Of a stretch of DNA of 14,968 nt, positions 1-7,049 are shown one piece after another. The stretch covers positions 1-14,968 of the forward strand of contig NXFV01000540.1 of NCBI GenBank assembly GCA_002803225.1. Direction: 5' to 3'. The first letter of the stretch is position 1; each line of letters begins with the position of its first letter. The notes beneath the pieces are model-generated. The model worked only from the letters and a program-made list of their open reading frames with translations, made no database searches and was not told the origin of the DNA. The translations under genes and the position numbers were made by a program. The stretch is from Gamarada debralockiae. Lineage: Eukaryota > Ascomycota > Leotiomycetes > Helotiales > Hyphodiscaceae.

Positions 1-2
1 AG

Positions 3-197
3 ATAAAGAGATGGATTCAAACGCATTACTTTATAGCTTATTATAATGCTGCTAGAGTGTCTATAGAGGACTTACGGCGGATTATTTGGGAAGCTTGGGA
101 AGCTGTGCCAAATGAGTATATTGATGCCCTTTATAAGTCCTAGTAGAGGAGATATCAAGCTGTGATTAATGCAAGAGGAGGCCCTACTAAGTACTGA
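3..197 (+). pseudogene. Tc1/mariner-family transposase, C-terminal remnant
   Basis: This is the last ~64 codons of a Tc1/mariner-type DDE transposase, the enzyme that cuts and pastes the element between TA sites. The frame starting at position 3 reads WIQTHYFIAYYNAARVS near its start, then EAWEAVP, and ends RRYQAVINARGGPTKY followed by TGA (195-197). The Trp-x-x-(I/V)-P then Ala-Val-Ile-x-Ala-x-Gly-Gly-x-Thr-Lys-Tyr ending is typical of Tc1-like transposases (family knowledge). Two adjacent in-frame TAG codons (141-146), just before the RRYQAVI segment, break the frame, and both fit RIP-type mutation. The catalytic domain lies to the left of the window. A candidate 3' inverted repeat follows at 341-365, so element and gene share an orientation. 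Confidence 0.72.
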
Positions 198-340
198 ATC
201 GCTAGAAATGGAAGGCGGTAAAGGGGTGGTGAGATTTGTGATACTGTAAATAGGTAAATTCGAGGAGATTCTATGTTCACTCTATTGGCTGAGACCCTTG
301 TATGATACCCTGGTAGACCCCCTTGTAAAATCAAGGAAAT

Positions 341-365
341 AACCTCAATTTAGGGGGGGGGACTG
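341..365 (+). repeat. Candidate 3' terminal inverted repeat of the Tc1/mariner element
   Basis: A sequence ending in a nine-G run followed by ACTG (353-365) is immediately followed by TA (366-367), the target site duplicated by Tc1/mariner elements. Read from the other strand it begins CAGTCCCCCCCCC and continues into an AT-rich stretch, a common layout for fungal Tc1-like inverted repeats. The 5' partner lies outside the window, so the boundary rests on position and form only. Confidence 0.5.
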
Positions 366-367
366 TA

Positions 368-1028
368 GTTGATGATTAGAGCGTAAAATACTTTAAACTT
401 GCCTCCGCTAGCAGGGAGGGCGACTGACCCGTACCGGCCACACCCTTGTGAGGTGGCGAATTCTGTAGGTATTCTCAGAGAGCTGAGTTGCAAGGCTGCG
501 GGGCTGAGGTCGGCCCGTTTGCCAAGACTCTGCACAGCCACAGGCTCAACAGCCACTCTAAGTAAATTACACTGTGATGATCATGTGAGGCGGGGTTGTT
601 CTGCACTAGCCCGGATCGGTGATCGCTTCGTTGAGGTACTAATCGGCGCGGCGACCTTGCATGAATTTGCGTTTTACAACAGACAAAAGGCTAATGATGA
701 CTTCCTGATATTATAATAAGGATTTGAGGCTCGGATAAGACTCTTTTATAAGTATTGTGAGTGGTAAGAGCTTGGTAGTAGTGCTTTCGTAAAGAGACTT
801 TATTAGATAAGAAAACGACGCTCTCTATAATTTTTACGTAAGAAGGGTTCTAGATATTTAAAAGTAACTACAGAACAAGACTTATGTAAAATTACGGTAT
901 AAATCGATATATGCACAGATTTTGAGTTGCTTGAAGTCAAAGTACCCCTCATATTTCTCGGCACGGTGGGTTTCTCGGCACGCAGGGATAGACGTTAATT
1001 ATTTTTAATAGTTGCTAACTTACATCAG
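368..1028. other. Unassigned region, GC-richer at 400-700
   Basis: No gene is recognised here on either strand. Positions ~400-700 are visibly richer in C and G than the rest of the window and contain overlapping open frames on both strands (399-716 plus; 350-556 minus). Neither shows a recognisable motif, so neither is called. From 720 to 950 the sequence is AT-rich and stop-dense. A 12-bp direct repeat (TTTCTCGGCACG) occurs at 954-965 and 971-982. The 3' end resembles a fungal intron end: GCTAAC at 1014-1019 followed by CAG at 1026-1028. Confidence 0.4.
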
Positions 1029-1180
1029 CGGAACGTATAGAGGAGCACCTCAAACAAACAGTGGAACGCACAGAGGAACACCTCGGAGAAATATCAGCCC
1101 AGATGGAGAGGATGAAGTCTGATAACCATCAAAATACATACCTTTTAGAGGAATTGCAATCTATGAAACGCGAAATGTGA
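1029..1180 (+). pseudogene. Coiled-coil coding fragment (possible exon)
   Basis: An open stretch in frame with 1028-1030 runs to TGA at 1178-1180. It reads ERIEEHLKQTVERTEEHLGE and then continues with ISAQMERMKS, LLEELQSMKREM and the stop. Glu/Lys-rich composition with hydrophobic residues at heptad-like spacing suggests a coiled coil, and the first part contains a near-repeat (ER-x-EEHL twice, 10 codons apart). No ATG precedes it. It directly follows a branch-site-like GCTAAC and a CAG acceptor-like end, so it may be an internal or last exon whose upstream exon has decayed. The TGA could be original or a mutated Arg/Trp codon, because the frame stays open for a further dozen codons (HRQQKQQDCYHSR). 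Family unknown. It converges on the minus-strand gene that ends at 1354. Confidence 0.4.
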
Positions 1181-1356
1181 CACCGGCAACAGAAGCAGCA
1201 GGATTGCTATCACAGCCGGTAAGTGCACGGGAGCCTGGCGATGTCGCAGAAACACAATGCCTATTGAAGCACGTCCAGTCATAATCGAAAATGTGGGAGA
1301 CCTATCGTGAAAAGAACTCAATATCTTACAAATAATACATATGATGGTTTCCTTCA

Positions 1357-1506
1357 GTTCGCCTCGAACTCCGTGATTCGTTCACGGCTTATAGTAGCTT
1401 CTTTCTCCCATGAATTCTCTCTCGGCCGACCCTTCTACTCGACAAGGTATTCGACCTTTCCTCTCCGTACTCGCTTCTTTAGTAATCGCACGCCTAAATA
1501 GTTCCC
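1357..1506 (-). other. Chromodomain 2 of the broken DUF3435-like gene
   Basis: Immediately downstream of chromodomain 1, the frame reads GVRLLKKRVRRGKVEYLVE, a stop at the expected Trp, KGRPRENSWEKEATISRERI and then TEFEAN before the TGA. This matches the chromodomain consensus closely: hydrophobic-x-x-LL-x-x-R, G-x-x-EYLV-x-W-K-G-x-P, E-x-S-W-E, I-x-x-x-x-I-x-x-F-E. Only one stop interrupts it. Two chromodomains back to back at a C-terminus are inferred to target chromatin. Confidence 0.75.
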
Positions 1507-1665
1507 TTGATAGGTCGCCTCAAACGCTTTGACGAGGTCTGGGTCAATGCCATCCTTTTTTACTTATATATTCTCTTTGTCTGGAAAGCCTTCTTACTTT
1601 ACAAGGTACCAATTCGTCTTGCCTTGTTTCCACTTGGCAAGCAGTGCTTCAATCGCGCATATTTC
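1507..1665 (-). other. Chromodomain 1 of the broken DUF3435-like gene
   Basis: The frame reads CAIEALLAKWKQGKTNWYLVK, then a stop where a Trp is expected, then EGFPDKEN, a second Trp-position stop, and VKKDGIDPDLVKAFEATYQ. The pattern (x-V/I-E-x-L-L-x-K-W, then W/Y-Y-L-V-K-W-x-G-(F/W)-P, then E-N-x-W, then an acidic C-terminal helix ending in F-E) is that of a chromodomain or chromo-shadow-like fold, which binds methylated histone tails or dimerises. Aromatic-cage positions cannot be judged because two of them are stops. Confidence 0.66.
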
Positions 1666-2309
1666 ACCGTCAATTGCAACAGGCTGCTCCCCCACTCCTT
1701 GATTGCCGCACAGCGGCTGTGCCACCGTGCTTTCCATGTGCCTAGGCCTAGGCGCCGAAATGGTGTTAGGGGCATCCTCAACCGAGTCGGCGGTTGGTGT
1801 AGAAGAAGGAAGAGCATCCTGAAGCTCCGGATCAATCAGTTCCATTAGAACACTAGATAGATCTGATAGAGGAATGTTCGGGCTAGATAGAATCCAGCCT
1901 TCCTGAGACTCAATAGGAGAAGAGATAGCATCTGCGATCGTGTCGAAGTTCTAAGGTCCGGAATCCTCAAGGACGTCGATAGTAGTAGCTTCTAATAGAG
2001 TCGTCTAGGGAGAGTAGTAATCCTCTCTAGTCTAAGGAACCGCTTCAAGAATGTTATCTAATAGAGACGAGAGCGAAGTATTAATACTATAATAGTTATT
2101 ACGATTGTCCTAGACACTGCTATCTGGGGTGTTACAACATGATAAGGAACCACTAGATACTGCTAGATTAAAATCCATTGCCGAGACATTCACAAACGTG
2201 TGACTAAGAGGTTCTTTGGAGCGACCCTTATAGGCTGACTTCCGACTACTAGGTACTTTAGAGTCCTTATCTTTTAGCTTTACTTGGAGTTAATATTATT
2301 TTATTATAG

Positions 2310-2314
2310 CAGTA
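2310..2314 (+). repeat. Target-site duplication CAGTA, left copy (chromovirus 1)
   Basis: CAGTA directly precedes the 5' LTR and is repeated at 9142-9146 directly after the 3' LTR. Five base pairs is the usual Ty3/gypsy target duplication. Confidence 0.92.
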
Positions 2315-2345
2315 TGTAACAGAAGTACAAGGAATGCAGGTTTAT

Positions 2346-2420
2346 GGGCGATTTCACGGGCGATCTCACAGGCGATTTTATGGGCGCTTTCAGAAGGGCG
2401 ATTTTGGAAGGGCGATCAGG
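2346..2420 (+). repeat. GGGCGATTT-type short tandem repeats in the LTR
   Basis: About six imperfect 11-14 bp units, each starting (G/A)GGCG(A/C)T and followed by TTCAC, CTCAC, TTTAT, TTCAGAA, TTTGGAA or a shortened end. The 3' LTR has the same block at 8496-8570, and the LTR of chromovirus 2 has four related units at 10724-10777. They lie near the start of the LTR, upstream of the likely transcription start. Confidence 0.75.
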
Positions 2421-2449
2421 TAATCGCAGGCGCATGTGACCTAAGCGAG

Positions 2450-2469
2450 GTTCTTACAATTATAAGAAC
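2450..2469 (+). repeat. 20-bp palindrome in the LTR
   Basis: GTTCTTACAATTATAAGAAC has 7-bp inverted arms around CAATTA. In the 3' LTR (8600-8619) the one difference, C to T, makes it a perfect 20-bp palindrome. It could be a protein-binding site or an RNA hairpin; the role is unknown. Confidence 0.6.
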
Positions 2470-2472
2470 CCC

Positions 2473-2501
2473 CACGTGACATTCGCCAGAACCGTCACGT
2501 G
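2473..2501 (+). promoter_or_regulatory. Paired CACGTG (E-box-like) inverted repeat in the LTR
   Basis: CACGTGAC (2473-2480) and GTCACGTG (2494-2501) are perfect inverted copies 13 bp apart. CACGTG is the core bound by fungal bHLH factors (general knowledge), and GTCACGTG is a common extended form. In the 3' LTR both flanks are changed by transitions. Position in the upstream part of the LTR fits an enhancer or promoter element; function is inferred only. Confidence 0.4.
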
Positions 2502-2991
2502 TAACCGAACCTGGAATTACGCTATATCTTGAGCCCTAGCTCAACAAATACAACGACCCGAAGGAGTCGGTCTAGACTTACAGAAGTACTAAAGATTAGA
2601 AGCCCCGAAGGACTATAGTAAGGCCTAGGCCTAGGAAGAGTAGTCTAGACCTAGAGGGACTCGAAGGGATTAATCTAGACCTATGGAAGCCCTAAGGGTC
2701 TAGAAGGCTATAAGGGTCTAGACTTCAGTGACCTCTAAAGGGATCGGAAATACTGATCTTAGTTTGTATAGGGCTAGTAGCTAGTACAGCTGCTACTAGA
2801 GCTAGGAGCTAGGAATAGAGTACAAGTAAGACTTACTAACCCTACTTAAAGAAGGGCAAGCTTGAGTTTCGGAAATCAGATTATACGAAAGCTTAGGAAA
2901 CCTAATTAATACTTCTTTACTTACTAAACTACTACGTCTCTATTATACTGTGATCCCTCCTATTGCCCTCTAGCTACCTCCAGCTATTATA

Positions 2992-3012
2992 ACTCTCAAG
3001 CTTCTACCTATA
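2992..3012 (+). promoter_or_regulatory. Primer-binding region, possibly self-priming
   Basis: The bases directly after the 5' LTR, where reverse transcription should be primed, start ACTCTCAAGCTTCTACC. They lack the TGG expected for annealing to a tRNA 3' end. CTCAAGCTT (2995-3003) is the exact reverse complement of AAGCTTGAG inside the LTR (2858-2866), which sits where the mRNA 5' region could begin. Tf1/sushi-type elements prime on their own folded RNA (established), so self-priming is plausible. Part of the match is the palindrome AAGCTT, which lowers its weight. Confidence 0.35.
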
Positions 3013-3026
3013 GGGCCGATCATACT

Positions 3027-4355
3027 ATAGCAGACAACGTAGCCCGCGATAATACTACCTCTACCTCTAATACTAGCCGAGAAATCAGCACAGCGGCCGA
3101 CCTAGCTAGGCTTCGTGCTAAAGGCAAGACTCTTATAACGCAGGAGCTAAAGGAGCTAAACACTAGGATCAAAGCCCTTAAGGATATAGCCCGACTTGAA
3201 GAGCGCCTTTGGAGCCTTGAAAATCAGAAACACACTAGCGAAGCTATTAAAGACCTTATTGGCCAGGCCGCTAGCCCCTCTATGCCTTAGCTAGAGTATC
3301 CCCTTAGTTACTAAACTAGCTTAACTCAGCTATCAAGCGAGCGTAGCCCTAGTCCCTCAGACTCAGACTCTGACTCTAATACTATCATTTATTATCAATA
3401 CAAGCGACGACGCCTTACTCGAGGAATTAAGGTTATACCTAGTTATACTCTTAAAGTAAGCTCTAGCCTTCAAGAGTAGAGAGACTAAAAGCGAGATATC
3501 GAAAGGGTCTTTAAAGGAGACCCTGAAACCTACTAAACTAGAAGCCAGAGGATTCTTAAAGCTCTTGATTACTTGGATACTAATCTAAAGTCTTTGTAGT
3601 ATACCTTTAATAACTAAAAGGAAGGTATTAGGAAGTAGAAAACATTTATTAACTAGACCCGCGATAATATCCAAAATAGTCAAAACGCTACTACAACCCT
3701 ATACGAACAGCTTAACTCAGCTAAGCAATTACCTAATTAGTCACTAGTATAATTCAATACGTATTTATTAGCTATTAAAAGGGACTTACCTCAGAAAGAT
3801 AGAGTAGCCTTAGCTATAGCCTTTTACTCGAAGCTCACTCTTAAACTAAAGTAATAGTTCAAAAAATCTAATATAGCTATACCTAAGACTAGAGCTCGGT
3901 ATATAGCTATAGTCTAATGCGTTTAAGAAGGACTATATAGTACTAAAGGAAGGAAGAGTACTCAGGATTATCAGAATCCAGAAAAGGATACTAGAGACTA
4001 CTAGGACTACCCTAAGGCTAGCTCTAGCTCGAAGTACCCTAGGACTGATTCCAGGAGAGATCGGAAGGACTACTACTGTACTAGCCACTAGAAGGAGGAA
4101 TTGTATAGCTCTAGTAAGCCTAAGGAAAAACAGCCTAATATCACTTGTTATAATTACTAGGAGCTAGGTCACTATGCCCCTAGCTGTCCTAAGCGGAAGG
4201 AACGAAGGGAGCGACGCCCGGAAGCGAAGGTTTAATCAACCTAATGCCAACAGTTAGAAGCTAGTAACTGACCTGGCGAATCACCTAGCTAGTCAGGCTC
4301 TAAAGAACCTACTACCCTAGATAACTCCTATAACTCATACAACTCGTCAAACTAG
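3027..4355 (+). pseudogene. gag: gag of chromovirus 1 (capsid/nucleocapsid), RIP-inactivated
   Basis: Gag forms the virus-like particle and packages the element RNA. The frame starts at ATA (3027), which aligns with the ATG of copy 2 at 11159, so the start was lost by TG-to-TA. The first ~85 codons are nearly stop-free and form an Ala/Leu/Glu/Lys-rich helical region (AADLARLRAKGKTLITQELK). A Ser/Asp-rich linker (SPSPSDSDSDSNT) follows, then a retrotransposon-gag-type capsid core with FKKSNIAIPKTRA near its end, then a single CCHC zinc knuckle (4146-4187). The proposed end is the TAG at 4353-4355, present at the same place in copy 2, giving ~442 codons. Many internal TAA/TAG codons lie at Gln and Trp sites. 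Confidence 0.82.
4146..4187 (+). other. CCHC zinc knuckle of Gag, copy 1 (second Cys lost)
   Basis: The 14 codons read Cys-Tyr-Asn-Tyr-stop-Glu-Leu-Gly-His-Tyr-Ala-Pro-Ser-Cys, i.e. C-x2-C-x4-H-x4-C with the second Cys changed to Tyr (TGC to TAC) and the following Trp position changed to TAG. The knuckle binds RNA in Gag nucleocapsids; this copy could not coordinate zinc. Confidence 0.82.
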
Positions 4356-4375
4356 CGCGGTTTTACTAAGACCCT

Positions 4376-4745
4376 ACTGTGGAACCGATCGAGCCCATCA
4401 GGGTCACTAAAGCTTTTACTACTAATAGAGTAGTATTACTATTATTATACGCTATACCTGTACTTATTGGAATCGATATATATACGGAAGTCGACTTAGT
4501 CGATATTAAGCTAGTTCGCTAGTTAAGACTAAAACCCTATCGGAATACTAACCTCCCTATTTTATAGGCCGTAAATCAACAAGACCTGCCTACTTACAGT
4601 GCATACAACCTATGACTAGAACTCACAAATACTTACAGAACCCGCAAAACCAACTTACGGCTATACCTAGCCGTTGATCGGGACCCAGGAGACTTACAAA
4701 TCCTATTAGGTATACCTGCCCTAACCAAACTCAAAATCCTAGTAG
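4376..4745 (+). other. Aspartic protease domain, copy 1
   Basis: Retropepsin-type region that would cut Gag and Pol. The frame runs TVEPIEPIRVTKAFT, then IPVLIGIDIYTEVDLVD, then RLYLAVDRDPGDLQILLGIP. The hydrophobic-D-x-x-x-E-V-D-L-V pattern sits where retropepsins have D-(S/T)-G-A, and ILLG matches the usual hydrophobic-hydrophobic-Gly near the C-terminus. After the Asp (4475-4477) come Ile-Tyr-Thr instead of Ser/Thr-Gly-Ala. Copy 2 has Ile-His-Ile there, so part of this difference may predate RIP. Confidence 0.6.
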
Positions 4746-4954
4746 ACTACGAGTACTGTCAATAGTAGTATAAGGTCGAACGGACTGATATACAGGTAGA
4801 CCCTTACTAGCGGTTTCAAAAGCGTACACAAGGGGCTAAGATATACACCCTTATCGAAGTAAATTAGCTTCTTCGATCTAAATCCACTACCTAGGCTAGC
4901 GAGCTCCCTGCTTGCCTGAAAAGCTATTTGGATGTCTTCTCTGACTCGAATGCC

Positions 4955-5640
4955 AAGAAGCTAGTACCCTACCGTAATATCGACCTAGCTATTAAGTTAC
5001 AGCCTAGAAAGGAGCCTCCGTACGGACCCATTTATCCCCTTTCGCCACAAGAGCTAGCTGCTCTAAAAGAGTTCCTTAAAGAGAACTTAGCCAAAGGCTT
5101 CATACGCGAATCAAAGAGCCCAGTAGGTGCCCTAATTCTATTTACACCTAAGAAGGATAGTGGTCTTAGGCTCTGCGTAGACTACAGAGGTTTGAATACT
5201 ATTACAGTCAAGAACTAATACCCTTTACCCCTAATCACTGAGATTATAGACTAAGTTATAGGAGCTAACTACTTTAGTAAAATCGACCTAAAAGACATAT
5301 ACTACTGTCTCTAGATTAAGGCAGGAGATAAGTGGAAAATAGCCTTTCGAACCCGTTATAGACACTACGAATTTCTAGTAGTACTTATAAGTCTTACTAA
5401 TGCTCCTGCTATCTTCTAAGCCTATATCAACAAGGCTCTTTAAGGACTAGTCAATGATTTTTGTATTATCTACTTAAATAATATACTAATCTTCTCAAAA
5501 ACGAAGGAGGAATACAACTAGTACCTTTAGCAAGTATATGAGCGCTTACGAGTAGCTAAGTTATACGCTAAGCCTTTAAAGTACTAGTTCTACTAGGAGG
5601 AAATCGAATTCTTAGGTTTTCTTATAGGGGTTCGAGGTAT
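4955..5640 (+). other. Reverse transcriptase domain, copy 1
   Basis: Copies element RNA into DNA. Seen in order: [66 protein letters not shown], a stop at the Gln/Trp before [12 protein letters not shown] (first catalytic Asp, 5285-5287, kept), and CIIYLNNILIF where Tyr-x-Asp-Asp is expected (5471-5482). Both catalytic aspartates of that box now read Asn through G-to-A changes. The open part 4928-5218 covers the fingers region. Several TAA/TAG codons interrupt the palm. Confidence 0.9.
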
Positions 5641-5869
5641 ATACATAGACCTTGAGAGGGTACATACTATTAAGGAATAGGAGGATTACCCTTTAAGAAG
5701 CTACTAAGACCTTTAAGTCCTATTAGGTTTCTATAACTTTTACAGACGCTTTATTAAAGGCTACTTAGCTATCGCGCGATTACTTACTTTACTACTAAAG
5801 GGCAGTGTTAACGGACGAAAATCTAGCGATTTTAGTAAGGCCTAGGGCAGCCCCTAGTAATAGGCCTTT

Positions 5870-6250
5870 CTTGACCTATTAGGCGTCTTTTAAATAGCGC
5901 CTCTACTTCGATACTACAACCTTGACCTACTTATTTGCCTAGAGGCTAATGCTTTTAATACAGTACTAGGCGGTATCTTGTCCTAATTACAGCCTAATAC
6001 AAATAAATAGTATCTAATTACATTCTTCTCAAAACAATTCAAAGGAGCTGAACTTAATTACTCGACTCCTAATAAAGAGCTAATGGCGATTATCGAGTGT
6101 TTTAAGTATTAGCGCTAGTACTTAGATGGGACTAGTTATACTATTAAAGTATAGTCAGACTACATGAACCTATAAGGGTTTATAAAACAACCTCGAATCA
6201 ATAGTAGATAAGCTAGATAGCTAATCTACTTGACACCTTACGATTTTATT
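5870..6250 (+). other. RNase H domain, copy 1
   Basis: Removes the RNA strand during reverse transcription. The frame reads APLLRYYNLDLLICLEANAF, with Asn (5948-5950) where the first catalytic Asp of the LExDAS motif belongs. It continues with [36 protein letters not shown] (the Glu kept) and SDYMNLQGF-like residues (a later Asp kept). This is the standard Ty3/gypsy RNase H order directly after RT. Confidence 0.82.
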
Positions 6251-6332
6251 ATACAATATTAACTAGGGTCTTTGAACCCTGCTGATAGTCCGTCACAGCG
6301 GCCCGATTTAACCCGCCGGGCGGGGGAAATCG

Positions 6333-6540
6333 CTTGTCTAGTACAAAAGGACCTGCTAGAGCACAGACTTATAGGGGCTAATTCTAACCTGCTAAAGGCA
6401 GCTAGACCTAATTATTCGAGCTAGGCTTAACAAATACCTTGTCTAGTACAGACGGACCTGCTAGAGGATAAACTCGTAAGGGCTGATTCTAGACTGCCGA
6501 AGGTAGCTAGACCTAATTCCAACGAGCTATGTGATATAGC
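6333..6540 (+). repeat. 105-bp tandem repeat in the RNase H-integrase linker, copy 1
   Basis: Two direct copies start at 6333 and 6438, exactly 105 bp (35 codons) apart, in the pol frame. Each encodes CLVQ(K/T)DLLE, then a Leu/Ala-rich stretch and (K/A)ARPN. Shorter related units (LCDIAK-, LYKIAK-, LCNIAR-like) follow up to ~6605. The same 105-bp duplication exists in copy 2 (14471 and 14576), so it is a family feature and not local damage. Confidence 0.8.
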
Positions 6541-7049
6541 CAAATGCCAGCTATATAAGATAGCTAAGGCAGTACCTAATTTTCAGCTATGTAATATAGC
6601 AAGGGCAACCTAAAGGGTTAATGCCTCAAGCCCTTTAGGTACGAAGCCTAGAGGCCAGTAGGACCTAGAAAGGGATGCTGTTAGTCTATAGACCCCTACT
6701 CAGACTGTTCAAGTACTTAGTGCGACGCCTCAGGCAGAGGACAGTGAGGCTGGCCACCTTATCGAGCTTATAAGATTATAGGTAGTTACTAGGAGGGTTA
6801 CTAAAATAGTATCTAAGGATAAGAACCCCCTAGGTAAAAAGACAGTACCTAGTCTGATAGACCTGATTTTGAAGTTCTAGGGAACTGATCCCTTATGTCT
6901 GAGGCTTAAGAAAGAGCTAAGTCGGGGCCAAGAGAGTAGTAGTTAGAAGACCACTGGCTATAAGGGTCCTAGACAGTAGCCTGGCAGTAACTAAGAAGGT
7001 AGTAGTCGGCTAAAAGTCGATTATAAAGGCACTAGCCGAGAAGGCTATA

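Larger units (their letters stand above)
1354..2309 (-). pseudogene. DUF3435-like gene, 3' segment: linker plus two chromodomains
   Basis: This is the 3' third of a decayed gene, open in one frame from the insertion junction at 2309 to TGA at 1354-1356 (318 codons) apart from about nine internal TAA/TAG codons. From N to C it has a Lys/Arg/Ser-rich stretch (LKDKDSKVPSSRKSAYKGRS), then a long Ser/Thr/Asp/Glu/Pro-rich, probably disordered part, then a fairly intact piece starting MELIDPELQDALPSS (1845 downward), and finally two chromodomains. The stops lie where Gln or Trp is expected, for example the Trp after WYLVK and the Trp after EYLVE. Its frame continues exactly into the segment beyond chromovirus 1 when one copy of CAGTA is kept, which ties it to the pieces at 9142-9317 and 9609-10692. 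This part is far less mutated than the 9609-10692 piece. A separate chromodomain gene is possible but less likely given the exact frame match. Confidence 0.68.
2315..2991 (+). repeat. 5' LTR of chromovirus 1 (677 bp)
   Basis: Begins TGTAACAG and ends TATTATA, where the ancestral end was TATTACA as in the 3' copy. The TGTAAC/GTTACA ends form the short inverted repeat usual for LTRs. It aligns with 8465-9141 without gaps at a constant offset of 6,150 bp. By hand count 66 positions differ, all transitions, and at 57 of them this copy keeps the C or G. Inside are a GGGCGATTT-type repeat block, a hairpin and a pair of CACGTG motifs. Confidence 0.93.

Noticed and set aside
350..556. 68-codon minus-strand open frame
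   Set aside because: Overlaps the candidate transposon end and the plus-strand frame; composition is nondescript.
399..716. 105-codon plus-strand open frame
   Set aside because: No motif, no clear start context, and an overlapping frame on the other strand; open length here fits the local GC content by chance.
1741..1752. CCTAGGCCTAGG shared between the gene and the LTR (near 2622)
   Set aside because: A 12-bp palindromic repeat in DNA rich in CTAG; the flanks do not match, so chance is likely.
1599..1835. Second minus-strand frame of 78 codons
   Set aside because: Overlaps the frame that carries the chromodomain in a different phase and has no family pattern.
1307..1848. Plus-strand open frames at 1307-1501 and 1507-1848
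   Set aside because: They are antisense shadows of the minus-strand chromodomain region, whose protein pattern is much stronger.
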